Made by a program: the position numbers and the translations under genes. Positions 33,899 through 43,512 of a stretch of 64,000 nucleotides of DNA are shown here, piece after piece. This DNA is from Lacihabitans soyangensis. Lineage in GTDB: Bacteria; Bacteroidota; Bacteroidia; Cytophagales; Spirosomataceae. Each line of letters opens with the position of its first letter. Within the stretch, counting starts at the first letter, position 1. The stretch lies in NCBI RefSeq assembly GCF_024343775.1, contig NZ_RJUF01000022.1, forward strand, positions 1 to 64,000, given 5' to 3'. Under the pieces are notes generated by a model. That model ran no database searches and was not told where the DNA came from. It saw only the letters and a program-made list of their open reading frames with translations.

Positions 33899-34976
33899 TC
33901 AATCCAACATCAAATAAGCCTTAATAAAATCGTCCAAATCACCGTCCATTACTGACTGAATATCAGAGGTTTCATGGCCTGAACGTGCATCTTTCACTAG
34001 TTTATATGGATGAAAAACATAGTTGCGAATTTGAGATCCCCACTCAATGTTTTTCTTTGAAGACTCTATGTCTGCACGTGCTGCGTTTCGCTTTTCTACT
34101 TCAATCTGGTACAAACGTGACCTAAGCATGTTCATGGCGTGCTCTTTATTGGCCAACTGACTACGCTCAATTTGGCAAACAATCACAATTCCTGACGGCT
34201 TGTGGGTAAGTTGCACCTTGGTTTCCACCTTGTTTACGTTTTGTCCACCAGCTCCACCAGACCTTGAAGTTTGTATTTCAATATCCGCAGGATTTATGGC
34301 AATTTCAATCGTATCGTCCACCAATGGATAGGCATATACCGAGGCAAAAGATGTATGACGACGGGCGTTGGAGTCAAAAGGCGAAATACGCACCAAACGG
34401 TGTACGCCATTCTCTGACTTTAAAAATCCGTAAGCCATTGGCCCATCAATCTGCATCGAAGCCGACTTTATACCCGCTCCATCACCGTCTTGCCAGTCGA
34501 TTTGGGTTACTTTGTATTTGTGTTTTTGAGCCCACATGAGGTACATACGGTAGAGCATACTTGCCCAGTCTTGGCTTTCTGTACCGCCAGCACCCGAGTT
34601 GATTTCTATCACCGCCGAAAACTGGTCTTCCTCGTTCGAAAGCATTTTCTTGAGTTCAAGTTCCTCAATGATAGCCTCTGTTTTTTTGCCTTCAGCTTTG
34701 ATTTCTTCCTCCGAGACTTCGTCCATTTGATAGAACTCGTGGAGAGTTTCAAGGTCGCTGATAGAAGTTTCTGCTTCTTCGTAGGCCTCAGTCCAGTTCT
34801 TAAGGGTCTGGATTTCCTTTACAATTTTTTGTGCATGATCGGAGTCGTTCCAGAACTCCGGTTGGGCCTGTTGATTTTCTAAATCCCCGAGCTTCTCTTT
34901 CCGGTTATCGTAGTCAAAGATACCTCCTCAAAGCCGACACTCTGGCTCTCAAATCTTTCAACGCGTCTGTTGTCAT
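33899..34976 (-). CDS. prfB: Peptide chain release factor 2, with programmed +1 frameshift
   Basis: RF2 ends translation at UGA and UAA. The gene starts at ATG 34976; the first 20 codons end with AGG AGG TAT CTT then TGA (34916-34914) followed by C. This is the classic autoregulatory site: a Shine-Dalgarno-like AGGAGG, then CUUUGAC, where ribosomes slip +1 when RF2 is scarce. The second frame (from 34915) runs to 33899, giving 358 residues in all, normal for RF2. The tRNA-mimic SPF anticodon tripeptide is in [14 protein letters not shown] and the catalytic GGQ in [15 protein letters not shown]. Automatic annotation commonly starts at 34726, missing the first 83 residues. Confidence 0.97.
34913..34930 (-). 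promoter_or_regulatory. RF2 programmed frameshift site
   Basis: On the minus strand, AGGAGG stands three bases ahead of CTTTGAC. This spacing and sequence are those known from E. coli prfB, with the internal ribosome-binding motif stimulating the +1 slip on CUU at the UGA stop. Confidence 0.95.
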
Positions 34977-35014
34977 GATTTCCTTAAATGGTTAAAAATT
35001 AATTAAAAAGTCTG

Positions 35015-35022
35015 CAAAGGTA
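35015..35022 (-). promoter_or_regulatory. Candidate prfB promoter -7 element
   Basis: TACCTTTG on the minus strand matches TAnnTTTG and lies 38 bases ahead of the prfB start. A -33 box is not clear. The insertion sequence begins 78 bases further upstream, so it does not interrupt this element. Confidence 0.55.
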
Positions 35023-35091
35023 GGCAGAAATGAGGGGAAATGGAAGTTTGGAATTTAAGAAATATGGAATTTGAATTTTAATTAATAAATA

Positions 35092-35099
35092 AAATTTTA
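35092..35099. repeat. Target-site duplication, left
   Basis: AAATTTTA immediately outside the left inverted repeat; the identical octamer is at 36379-36386. Eight bases is the duplication length of ISL3-family elements. Confidence 0.9.
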
Positions 35100-36378
35100 G
35101 GCTCTATGTTGAATAGAATGGGTAATTAAAATTGAGTTTACCCGCGATTAAGTAAATCATATTAATAAAATTGTTTTTATTTCTGTATCCTCGAGCCCTG
35201 GCTTTAGCTAATTGAATTTTACTATTAGTTCCTTCTAAAATTCCGTTTGATATATGATATTTTGAATAATTTGTAATTCCTTTCCAATGCTTCATAACTG
35301 TGTCTGCAAATTTTTCAAATTGAGGTATCATTGCTTCTTTTACCATATCACACCAGTATGCTAAAAACCCTTGTGCTTCTTGAGGTGATTTGATAGACCA
35401 AAAATCGTCAAATAGTATTTTCAAACGATAAGCTGCACCTAATCGTGGTAATGCTTCTAATGACATATCTCGCTGTATTTTTTGAGATACAGTCATGTTT
35501 TTGTCATTTTTGAGAAACAAATACTTTTGCCCTTTTAGCATTAGGTGAGCCTTTAGTTCTTGTTTTCTTAAGTCGTCCATACTTTTATTCAATAATGCTT
35601 TTACATGATACCTGTCAAACACTATTTGAGCATTTGAAAACTCTGATTCTACACCGCTGATAAAAGAGGGGGACAAGTCTATACAAACTTGTTTAATGCT
35701 CTCTCTAAGTGTGCCTTTAGTTTCGAGATAATCAGCGATTTTAGTAATGGTATCCGCTCCTTTACCCTCGGTGGCATGTACTACCCTTGAAGTCTTCATG
35801 TCGACCGCAACGGTTATATAATCATGCCCCTTTTTAGAACTTGTCTCGTCTATTCCTAATGTTGAAATATTACCATGATCTGCATCAGAATACGCAATAC
35901 CAAGCCAATAGTTAAAGATATTCCAAATACGATTCGGATAGACTCCAATCACTTTACCTACCTTGTTAACTGGCATTTCTTGCTCTATTAATAGCATACT
36001 AAACGCTTCAAACAAAAGTGTAAATCCACTGCCTTCTCGTGCCCAAGGAACTGATACTTGCTCAACTTTATTTTCAAGCGTTCTAACCCGAGGAATTTTA
36101 CAATGTAAATAACATTTATGCTCAAAAAAATTCTGATGTCGCCACTTCCTTTCTACCCTGTCATGAACCGTACTTTTGCCAGTCTTATCAACAAAAAAAC
36201 CAATTTTGTAATCGATAGTTAAATGCAGCTCTTTTTGTCCTTCACCTTCCAAAAACTCAACTTTTGAAACACACCAAGGTTCATTTAAACCTAAAGCCAA
36301 TTGAAATATTTGTTCGCTATTCATTAAACAAATATCAGAAACAAATTTTATCTTACCCACTTAATTCAACATAACACC
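35100..36378 (-). mobile_element. ISL3-family insertion sequence, complete
   Basis: A 1279-bp element with 26-base imperfect inverted repeats (35100-35125 and 36353-36378, about 20 of 26 matching, both starting GG and sharing TATGTTGAAT), and exact 8-bp target duplications. It has one transposase gene filling nearly the whole element. It lies between the lipoprotein gene 36413-36838 and the prfB promoter region, in AT-rich DNA, and interrupts no gene I can recognise. The exact duplication and intact transposase imply a relatively recent insertion. Confidence 0.95.
35104..36360 (-). CDS. ISL3-family transposase
   Basis: A 418-residue DDE transposase. An N-terminal zinc-binding-like region includes FFEHKCYLHCKIPRV, then the first Asp in STLGIDETSSKKGHD, the second in VCIDLSPSFISG, the DRYHVKALLNKSMDDLRKQE segment typical of ISL3 enzymes, and the Glu in GILEGTNSKIQLAKARARGY. 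The frame has no stop or shift, so the enzyme may be active. It is transcribed toward prfB but ends at the left repeat. ISL3 assignment rests on these motifs together with the repeats and duplication length. Confidence 0.95.
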   Translation of the reverse strand: MGKIKFVSDICLMNSEQIFQLALGLNEPWCVSKVEFLEGEGQKELHLTIDYKIGFFVDKTGKSTVHDRVERKWRHQNFFEHKCYLHCKIPRVRTLENKVEQVSVPWAREGSGFTLLFEAFSMLLIEQEMPVNKVGKVIGVYPNRIWNIFNYWLGIAYSDADHGNISTLGIDETSSKKGHDYITVAVDMKTSRVVHATEGKGADTITKIADYLETKGTLRESIKQVCIDLSPSFISGVESEFSNAQIVFDRYHVKALLNKSMDDLRKQELKAHLMLKGQKYLFLKNDKNMTVSQKIQRDMSLEALPRLGAAYRLKILFDDFWSIKSPQEAQGFLAYWCDMVKEAMIPQFEKFADTVMKHWKGITNYSKYHISNGILEGTNSKIQLAKARARGYRNKNNFINMIYLIAGKLNFNYPFYST

Positions 36379-36386
36379 AAATTTTA
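36379..36386. repeat. Target-site duplication, right
   Basis: AAATTTTA directly outside the right inverted repeat, identical to 35092-35099. Confidence 0.9.
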
Positions 36387-36412
36387 ATAAACATGGCAAC
36401 AGCAACAAATCC

Positions 36413-36838
36413 TCAATCCACAGGCTTAAAAGTATATCTACATTCCTCAATACACAGTGGATTGATGTTAATGGTGTTGTTTTCGTTGAAAACCAGCCTA
36501 TGCGTCCACAATGCCTTGTTACAAGATGGTCTAAACTCAATGGCTTGCTGGGACGGATTCGTTTGAATTTCGAATACTTCATATTTACCCCCACACTCAA
36601 AAGCTCCATCCCCTTTGTTTGAGTTAGAAACCAAATATTCTCCATTTGCTTTAAATTCAATTATTACCCCATCTTTGACTTTCCTTAAAACACAAGCGTT
36701 TCCTGGGCTAATGCAGGTTTCAAATAGTTGCCATTTCCCCAAAATGGTATCTCTTTTTGAATACACCATATCATCGCTATTTGAATTACAGGAAGCAATT
36801 TGAAACAATAAAAAAATGTAACTGCCAATTAATCGCAT
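36413..36838 (-). CDS. Lipocalin-like lipoprotein
   Basis: A 141-residue lipoprotein with signal and lipobox ending in Cys17 (FQIASC). The mature part begins RDTILGKWQLFETC, the GxW lipocalin-like pattern, followed by strands such as GVIIEFKANGEYLVS and a C-terminal NPLCIEECRYTFKP. Cysteine pairs suggest disulfides in the periplasm. Lipocalin-like lipoproteins of this type are common in Bacteroidota with no assigned ligand. The insertion sequence lies 34 bases downstream and leaves the gene whole. No partner gene is clear. Confidence 0.78.
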   Translation of the reverse strand: MRLIGSYIFLLFQIASCNSNSDDMVYSKRDTILGKWQLFETCISPGNACVLRKVKDGVIIEFKANGEYLVSNSNKGDGAFECGGKYEVFEIQTNPSQQAIEFRPSCNKALWTHRLVFNENNTININPLCIEECRYTFKPVD

Positions 36839-36902
36839 AAAATAAGGTTTTTTGAAATATATGATTCTTATACACTCATAATGGTTGCAAAACCGTATTT
36901 AC

Positions 36903-36934
36903 AAAAAAACCTCCCATTTGCATGAGAGGTTTTT
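36903..36934 (-). terminator. Rho-independent terminator of the RND efflux operon
   Basis: On the minus strand AAAAACCTCTC (36934-36924) pairs with GGGAGGTTTTTTT (36915-36903) around a short loop, ending in T. It lies 20 bases past the RND transporter stop. Confidence 0.85.
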
Positions 36935-36954
36935 CAAAACTGAAGCTCAGAATA

Positions 36955-39900
36955 TTACTTCTTCCAAAGTTTTACCTTCAAACGCTCATTGATATAGTAC
37001 ATACACGGCACTATCACCAAAGTAAGAATTGTTGAGAAGGTTAAACCGTAGATTATCGTCCACGCTAAAATATTCCAGAATACAGCACTGTCACCGCCCG
37101 TATGAATAACAGGATTAAGATCCACGAACATGGCTCCGAAGTCTACGGTAAGACCCAAAGCAAGCGGGATAAGACCAAGCACTGCTGAAGCAGCTGTTAA
37201 TAATACTGGTGTTAGTCTTGTAGAACCTGCTTCAATAATTGCCTCTTTTAGCCCATATCCTCTGGCTATTAACTCGTCAGTAAATTCGATTAACAAGATA
37301 CCGTTTTTAACCACTATACCAGCTAGGGCAATTATACCAACCCCGGACATGATTACTGAGAATGTTTTGCCGAACAACATAAAGCCAAGAAGAACACCGA
37401 TTAGACTCAAAAGAATCGTCACAAAAATGATAAGTGGCTTAACGATAGAATTAAACTGTGCCGCCAAAATCAAATAAATCAATACCAATGACACCAAAAA
37501 GGCTCCACCTAAAAAGGCCATTGATTCTGCTTGTTCTTCCTGTTCTCCGCCTTGACGAATTACATAGCCGGCTGGCAAGGTTATTCCACTGATGGCATTG
37601 AATATCTCCTTGTTTACTTCTGTAGGATTGTAAGGTAAAATTACGTCCGACGATAAAGTAATGATACGCTCGTTGTCTTTTCGGTTGATTTGAGAAAACG
37701 TTGAGGTATAGCTGATATCTGCCACGGACGAAAGAGGAACGTTTCTTAGTACTCCACCCATATTCATATCGCGGTAAGTTACGTTCATGTTCAGTAGCTT
37801 TTCAATCTGATTTCGGTCCTCTTGTTTTAGACGCAACTGAATAGGATACTCGTCTTCTGTATCACGGAATTTAGAGATTTCTGTTCCAAAAAGTGCGGTA
37901 CGAATAGCCATTGCGATTGTTGCCGAGCTAATACCTTCTCTTGATGCCTTTTCACGATCTACATTGACTATAATCTCAGGCTTATTAGTTACTAAGTCAG
38001 ACTTCAGTTCTTCGATGCCCTTAATTCCGGCCTCTTCAATTTTTCTTCTAACCTCTTTCTCGATTCGAATCATTTCATCGAATTCTTTACCAACTATTTC
38101 AATGGCAATAGGCTTACCGGTTGGAGGTCCATTAGATTCTCTTTGGACCGAAATCTCGGCACCAGGAATACCCATTGTTTTTTCCCTTACCTTATTAAGT
38201 ATCCCCTCTGAGGACACACCACCTCTTTCGCCCTTTTTCACAAAGGCAATCGTCACTTTCGACTTGTGAGGAGTAGCATTTCTATCAGGGTTCATTGGGT
38301 CGCCTGCGTTCTTACCCACATTCGAAATCACAGAGTTTACAGCCAATTCCGCTTTGTTTTCTCTGATTACTTCAAAAACTCTTCGTTCGATTTCTTTGGT
38401 CACCTCATCTGTTTTGGTAGCATCTGTACCAACAGGAAGAACATTGTAAACATAGATATAATCAGGCTCTGCACTTGGGAAAAATATGACTTCTGGCTTA
38501 ACGATTCCCATCAAAACGATGGTAAAAATCAACAAACCAAACATACTTATAACGGCCCAAATGGGCTTACTACCCGAAATCAACCACGAAATAAGCGTTC
38601 TATAGTTGTATTTTAGCTTAGGCAATAACTTATCTTGAAAAGGCAAAATGAGTTTTGGAGTAAGTATGAAATGATTGAAAATATAAAGTATAATAATCAA
38701 CACCGTAAAGTTCGCTACGCCTCTGAAAACAGTATTTCCACCAAAAGAGATTAAATATGAAAGAGCCGCAACAGCTCCAAGAACAATAAGTGGCTTCTTT
38801 AGAGATTTCCAACCTTTGTCTAAGTGGTGTTCTTCTTCGTCACGTTTCATAAACGAAATAGCGAAGATGGGGTTCATCACATAAGCCACTATCAATGAAG
38901 CTAACAAAGTGAATATAAGCGTGTAAGGTAAATATTTCATGAACTCGCCCACAATACCGTCCCAGAATAGTAGTGGAAAAAATGGTGCGATTGTGGTTAA
39001 AGTACCTGAAAGTACCGGCACAAAAACTTCAGAAGCTGCCAATTTCACGGCCTCAGTTATAGTTAAATGCTTGTGCATATTGAAAATCCTGTGGGAGTTT
39101 TCTATAACCACAATGGCATCATCCACTACAATACCCAAGCCCAAAAGGAATGCAAAAAGCACCATGGTATTGAGCGTAAAGCCCATCAAAAGCAAAGGAT
39201 AAAAAGCCAATAAAGCTGAAAGTGGAACCGAAAGACCAACGAAAATGGCATCACGAACACCCATGAAGAACATCAATACAAACACCACAAACAAGAAACC
39301 AAGAACCACGGTATTGATAAGGTCATCAAGGTCAGCTTTTGTTCTTTCACTCGAGTCGGCTGTAATCGTTATTTTTAAGCCTTCGGGCATATCTCCCGCC
39401 TTAAACTCTGCTAGAATCTCTTCAATTTTTTCAGAAGCAATAACGAGGTTTTCCCCTCCACGTTTTATGACGTTCAAGGTTACTACCGACTTATTATCTA
39501 ATCTCGCAAAGTCCTGACGCTCGGCATTAGAATCCACCACATCAGCAATATCGCCAAGCTTTACTGTAGCTCCTTGTCCTGAGCGGATTATTACGTTCTT
39601 GATTTGATCGATAGATTTAAATTCCCCAGCTACTCTAAGTGAACGTCTCACGTCTTGAACATTAAGTTCACCACCCGATATGTTCACGTTTTCACCTTGA
39701 ATGGCCGACTGAATGTCATAAAATGCAATCCCGTAAGATTTCATTTTATTAACATCCAAGTTGATTTGAATCTCTCTGGTCAAAGCTCCAACAATGTCCA
39801 CTCTTGTGATTTCGGACATAGCTTCAATTTTGTCTTGAAGCTGCTCACCGTAAGATTTGAGTTTTTCCAATGGAAAATTACCCGAAATGTTGATGTTCAT

Positions 39901-40371
39901 TATCGGAAATTCAGAGAAGTTAACCTCTACTGCAGAAGGGTCCTGTGTCAAATCCTTCGGAAGGTCTCTTTTTGCCCTTTCGATAGCACTTTTGCATCGT
40001 TCTTTGGCAACCACCACATCGACATCGGTTTCAAACTCAACTATAATTACCGATACGTCCTGAAGAGCATTGGATTTTATTTTCTTTACTCCTTTTTCAG
40101 ATTTTAGTTGTTTCTCTAAAGGCTTGTTTATGAGGTTCTCTATGTCCACCGGAGTGGTACCTGCATATACCGTTTGCACAACTACCTGAGGAACAACAAT
40201 CTCAGGAAACTGCTCCTTTGGTAGACCATTGAATATAAAATAGCCCGCAATTGTTACCAAAAAAGTTATTAAATAGACCGTGGTTTTGTTTTTGGCCAAA
40301 CCTCCAATCATATTATATATAAACCCTTTGGCTTCAGGAAGCTTAGATTCATGTATATTTTTTTCGTTCAT
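36955..40371 (-). CDS. RND efflux transporter, inner-membrane permease (AcrB-like)
   Basis: A 1138-residue HAE1/AcrB-like pump that couples proton entry to drug or metabolite export through an outer-membrane channel. Family features: GLPKEQFPEIVVPQVVVQTVYAGTTP after the first helix, the central helix four motif GLGIVVDDAIVVIENSHR with the proton-relay Asp pair, and a repeat architecture of two halves. It is about 90 residues longer than AcrB, with an insertion near residues 525-590 carrying two extra hydrophobic helices (LIVLGAVAALSYLISFG, NFTVLIIILYIFNHFIL). Substrate is unknown. It is the last gene of the four-gene operon. Confidence 0.94.
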   Translation of the reverse strand: MNEKNIHESKLPEAKGFIYNMIGGLAKNKTTVYLITFLVTIAGYFIFNGLPKEQFPEIVVPQVVVQTVYAGTTPVDIENLINKPLEKQLKSEKGVKKIKSNALQDVSVIIVEFETDVDVVVAKERCKSAIERAKRDLPKDLTQDPSAVEVNFSEFPIMNINISGNFPLEKLKSYGEQLQDKIEAMSEITRVDIVGALTREIQINLDVNKMKSYGIAFYDIQSAIQGENVNISGGELNVQDVRRSLRVAGEFKSIDQIKNVIIRSGQGATVKLGDIADVVDSNAERQDFARLDNKSVVTLNVIKRGGENLVIASEKIEEILAEFKAGDMPEGLKITITADSSERTKADLDDLINTVVLGFLFVVFVLMFFMGVRDAIFVGLSVPLSALLAFYPLLLMGFTLNTMVLFAFLLGLGIVVDDAIVVIENSHRIFNMHKHLTITEAVKLAASEVFVPVLSGTLTTIAPFFPLLFWDGIVGEFMKYLPYTLIFTLLASLIVAYVMNPIFAISFMKRDEEEHHLDKGWKSLKKPLIVLGAVAALSYLISFGGNTVFRGVANFTVLIIILYIFNHFILTPKLILPFQDKLLPKLKYNYRTLISWLISGSKPIWAVISMFGLLIFTIVLMGIVKPEVIFFPSAEPDYIYVYNVLPVGTDATKTDEVTKEIERRVFEVIRENKAELAVNSVISNVGKNAGDPMNPDRNATPHKSKVTIAFVKKGERGGVSSEGILNKVREKTMGIPGAEISVQRESNGPPTGKPIAIEIVGKEFDEMIRIEKEVRRKIEEAGIKGIEELKSDLVTNKPEIIVNVDREKASREGISSATIAMAIRTALFGTEISKFRDTEDEYPIQLRLKQEDRNQIEKLLNMNVTYRDMNMGGVLRNVPLSSVADISYTSTFSQINRKDNERIITLSSDVILPYNPTEVNKEIFNAISGITLPAGYVIRQGGEQEEQAESMAFLGGAFLVSLVLIYLILAAQFNSIVKPLIIFVTILLSLIGVLLGFMLFGKTFSVIMSGVGIIALAGIVVKNGILLIEFTDELIARGYGLKEAIIEAGSTRLTPVLLTAASAVLGLIPLALGLTVDFGAMFVDLNPVIHTGGDSAVFWNILAWTIIYGLTFSTILTLVIVPCMYYINERLKVKLWKK

Positions 40372-40390
40372 TTTAATGTTATTTTTGGTA

Positions 40391-41530
40391 TCAATAATTG
40401 ATCAATTGGCCGTCAACAATCTCCTGATAACCCTGAGTAATCAATAAGTCACCCGAAGTAAGGCCTGAGATTATTTCAATTTTTCCATCATACGATAGAC
40501 CTGTTTTCACCACTTTGGCTCTAGCAATTTTCTTGTTGCCTTCGGTTTCTGCCACGTATACAATAGAACCTTGCTCAGTATTTTGTACAAAACTCTCAGT
40601 GATTACAATAGCGGCACCTTTTGACTGGTCGTTTACGTTCATTATGGCCGTTAAATTTGGCTTAAGTGATTTGTCAAAGTTTGGTACTTTGGCCTCTACA
40701 GCAAATGTTCTCGAAACCTGATTGATGGTTTGGCTAACATATGAAAGCTTTGCCGAGATTTCTTTTTGAAGGTCTGGGAATTTGATTTTTACCATGTCTC
40801 CTTTAGAAATAGTTCCTGCATATGTATCAGGTACATTAGCCACCACTTTCAAGTCACTAAAGTTAACGATCCTTACAATTCCTATTCCTGGAGCAGCTAT
40901 TTCACCGGCTTTGAGTCTAACTTCGTCTACAACACCAGAGATAGGGGATATCACTACGTTGAGTCCATCTTGAGATTTTAGCGTATTAATTCTTCTTTCA
41001 AGTGACTCAACTGCAGACTTCGCTTGGATATACTGAACCTCAGTTCCAATTTTTTGATCCCAAAGATTTTTTTGTCTTTCAAAAATCGTTTTTGCAGTTT
41101 CCAACTGAATTTCTACCTCTTGAATTGAATTTCTCAAAATAGAATTGTCGATGGTAGCAATTTTCTGACCTTTGGTTACATAGTCTCCAATTTTTACAAA
41201 AACTCTTGTCAAGGCTCCACCTGTTTGTGGGCTTACAAACACGTTGTTTTCTGCCTCTAGTCTACCTGTTGCCTCCACAAAGTGTTGAAAGTTTTCGGTA
41301 ACGATTGGCGAAACCGCAACCGTCTTAATTTTCTGCTCCTTGTTTGGTTCTAGCTTGTCTATCTCACTTTGTAATTTTTGAATTTTATCTGTAAGCGTAC
41401 TTGCTTCTTTTTGAAGAGTTGCCAATTGAGCCTTTTTACCTGCCAAAGAGTTATCTTCTTTTTTGCCACATGAAACGGTGACAAAAACCATCAAACTCAT
41501 TAATAGTATGCTAGTGAATGCTTTTTTCAT
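40391..41530 (-). CDS. RND efflux periplasmic adaptor (membrane fusion protein)
   Basis: A 379-residue adaptor that links the permease to the TolC-like channel. It is a lipoprotein: hydrophobic signal, then Cys21 (VFVTVSCGKKED). A coiled coil follows at about residues 28-65 (LATLQKEASTLTDKIQKLQ), then the lipoyl-like and barrel domains (FVSPQTGGALTRVFVKIGDY, VISPISGVVDEVRLKAGE). It lies 22 bases after the TolC gene and 19 before the permease gene. The long periplasmic coiled coil in the N-terminal region is usual in this family. Confidence 0.94.
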   Translation of the reverse strand: MKKAFTSILLMSLMVFVTVSCGKKEDNSLAGKKAQLATLQKEASTLTDKIQKLQSEIDKLEPNKEQKIKTVAVSPIVTENFQHFVEATGRLEAENNVFVSPQTGGALTRVFVKIGDYVTKGQKIATIDNSILRNSIQEVEIQLETAKTIFERQKNLWDQKIGTEVQYIQAKSAVESLERRINTLKSQDGLNVVISPISGVVDEVRLKAGEIAAPGIGIVRIVNFSDLKVVANVPDTYAGTISKGDMVKIKFPDLQKEISAKLSYVSQTINQVSRTFAVEAKVPNFDKSLKPNLTAIMNVNDQSKGAAIVITESFVQNTEQGSIVYVAETEGNKKIARAKVVKTGLSYDGKIEIISGLTSGDLLITQGYQEIVDGQLINY

Positions 41531-41552
41531 TTTATTCTTAAATATATAGTTT

Positions 41553-42893
41553 TTACTGTTTAATTAATTTTCCTTGTGCTTTGTCCAAGTCTACTTTGGC
41601 TATAAGCACATCATATAATGCACTGAAATAATTGTTCTGTGCTTGTTTTAGGTCAGACTCAGCATTTACAACCTCTAGGTTTGTTCCCAATCCTTGCTGA
41701 TATTTGATTTTAGAAACTCTCAAAACTTCCGCAGCCAAATCCATGTTCCGGGTTTGTATATCTAGAGCCTCAAAACCATTTCTAATGTTAATTTTTGCTT
41801 GCTCATTTTCAAGCTTGAAAGACTCCTTCAAGATTTCCATTCCGTTGTCAATCTTGATAATGTTGAGTCTTTGACGCTCTACTTGTACCTTTCTTAAACC
41901 TGAGTCATAAATGGGAATTCTGACGCCCAGAGTCAGGGCTGAAGAACCAAACCACCTCTCAAATGGATTAAATTGAGGATTGCTATGGCCGGCTCCCAAG
42001 TTACCACTAAACGAAACCGACGGAAAAACACCTTTTTGATATCTCTCCATATTTAAAAGCGTAAGTTTCTTATTGGTTTGCATTTGCAAAAACTCTATTC
42101 GGTTTTCCGGATTAACTTCCTCTCCTACTAGGTTTTTGATCATTTTAACGTCATCGTTGTTGAGCGTTTCTTTTAGGGTGATTCTGGCATCTTGTGGATA
42201 GGACATTTGAAACTTCAAGAGCTGATATGTCAAACTTATCAAATTAGTAAGCTTTTGTTTTTCGGTAATGAGGTTGTTTCGCTGAACATTTAACCTGTCC
42301 ACATCGATTTTTTCAACAAAACCTTGCTTCACATATTGTTCGGTTTGGTAAATGGCCGTGTCCATTCTAGATATGTTTAAATCTAAAATTTTTGCCCTTT
42401 GCTCTGCAACCAAAGCTGAATAATAGGCTTTTATAACATTCTCTGCCACCGTTACTTTAGACTTGGTTAAATCTTGACTAGCCATGAGCCTATACGTATC
42501 TGCAGCCCGCAGACCTACTAACCAAGTGGCATCAAAAATCAGCTGGTTTACTCCAATACCGGCTTGACCGCCCCAAGGAACACCAAACTTAAACTTAACC
42601 ACCTCCCCCTCAGCAGCTTCTGGGTTGAAGTTTTTGGCATCTATAAGCTGAGTTGGAACAATAGCGTTATAAGTATAGCCAAATTGACCGTTGATTTGTG
42701 GCATACCGGCATACTTTATTTCCTTAATCTGCAGCTCGGCATCTTGCATGCCAACTAATGAGTTTTTAACACTGGGATGGCTCTTAATCGCATAATCCAC
42801 GGCCTCTTCTATCGAAAAGGCAGATTGTGCTCGTGCATTTGTAGCAAACAATATTGCTATCAATGCCAGTAGTAATAGTTTTGTTTTTTTCAT
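41553..42893 (-). CDS. TolC-family outer-membrane channel
   Basis: A 446-residue outer-membrane efflux protein with a signal peptide (LLLALIAILFATNARAQ). It has two TolC repeats with alpha-helical hairpin sequences such as AYYSALVAEQRAKILDLNI and EQAKINIRNGFEALDIQT, and the strand segments SFSGNLGAGHSNPQF and GVRIPIYDSG. It begins 5 bases after the TetR gene, so the regulator is translated from the same message. It supplies the exit channel for the RND system. Confidence 0.93.
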   Translation of the reverse strand: MKKTKLLLLALIAILFATNARAQSAFSIEEAVDYAIKSHPSVKNSLVGMQDAELQIKEIKYAGMPQINGQFGYTYNAIVPTQLIDAKNFNPEAAEGEVVKFKFGVPWGGQAGIGVNQLIFDATWLVGLRAADTYRLMASQDLTKSKVTVAENVIKAYYSALVAEQRAKILDLNISRMDTAIYQTEQYVKQGFVEKIDVDRLNVQRNNLITEKQKLTNLISLTYQLLKFQMSYPQDARITLKETLNNDDVKMIKNLVGEEVNPENRIEFLQMQTNKKLTLLNMERYQKGVFPSVSFSGNLGAGHSNPQFNPFERWFGSSALTLGVRIPIYDSGLRKVQVERQRLNIIKIDNGMEILKESFKLENEQAKINIRNGFEALDIQTRNMDLAAEVLRVSKIKYQQGLGTNLEVVNAESDLKQAQNNYFSALYDVLIAKVDLDKAQGKLIKQ

Positions 42894-42898
42894 AAATA

Positions 42899-43495
42899 TT
42901 AAATTGCTAAACGTGTTTTTTCGTAAATTTCTAAGCCTTTTGCGGTAACTATTCCTCTAATAAAGTGATCTATACTTTCCAACTGCACCTTCAAAATATT
43001 GTATAAGTTTGGCGGAAAAAGCTCCATGTTAAAGGCCATATCTATGGTTTCGACCCTTAGTTTTGACATGATCTCTACATTTATCTCAGACCTGTAGAGT
43101 TTTTGAGCTATTCCTTCATTCAAATTTTTCTTAACTATTTCGAGGTGAACGGTTTTAAAATCCATATACTTTTTCCACGAATTGGGATGATATTTTTTCA
43201 TATCAAAAAAAAGTACGACGTTTACGTTCTCCAGCATTTCACGCATCATTTTAGTCGAAAACATCAGCTCCTCTATTGGGTTTTTCGATGCGTCGATAAT
43301 CATACAAGTCTTGGTCATCTGATTAGACATTGCATTTTCGGTCACTTTTTCTACTAAATCATCCTTGTCAGCGAAATAATGGTAAATTGTTTTTTTGGAT
43401 ATGCCCAGCTCTTTGGCAATATCGTCCATGGTAACGCTTCGGATTCCGAAACGAAAAAACATGGACTCTGCGGTATCAATTATTCTTTGCTGCAT
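42899..43495 (-). CDS. TetR/AcrR-family transcriptional regulator
   Basis: A 198-residue TetR-family repressor. The N-terminal helix-turn-helix is FGIRSVTMDDIAKELGISKKT and continues IYHYFADKDDLVEKVTENAM, which is a very typical TetR pattern. The C-terminal ligand domain is unspecific in sequence. It is the first gene of the TolC-adaptor-permease operon and probably represses it. A 24-base imperfect palindrome stands 18 bases before its start and is a candidate operator. Confidence 0.93.
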   Translation of the reverse strand: MQQRIIDTAESMFFRFGIRSVTMDDIAKELGISKKTIYHYFADKDDLVEKVTENAMSNQMTKTCMIIDASKNPIEELMFSTKMMREMLENVNVVLFFDMKKYHPNSWKKYMDFKTVHLEIVKKNLNEGIAQKLYRSEINVEIMSKLRVETIDMAFNMELFPPNLYNILKVQLESIDHFIRGIVTAKGLEIYEKTRLAI

Positions 43496-43512
43496 ATCGT
43501 AGAAAACTCAGG

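Noticed and set aside
33899-34726. A truncated 275-residue release factor 2 starting at 34726
   Set aside because: The upstream sequence with AGGAGG-TAT-CTTTGAC and a proper ATG at 34976 shows a programmed frameshift gene, not a truncation.
36361-36660. Open frame overlapping the lipocalin-like lipoprotein gene on the same strand
   Set aside because: It is a shadow of the lipoprotein gene that partly covers the insertion sequence end; it has no recognisable domain.
38266-38616. Plus-strand open frame within the RND permease gene
   Set aside because: Antisense shadow in a long coding region, with no start context and no homology-like pattern.
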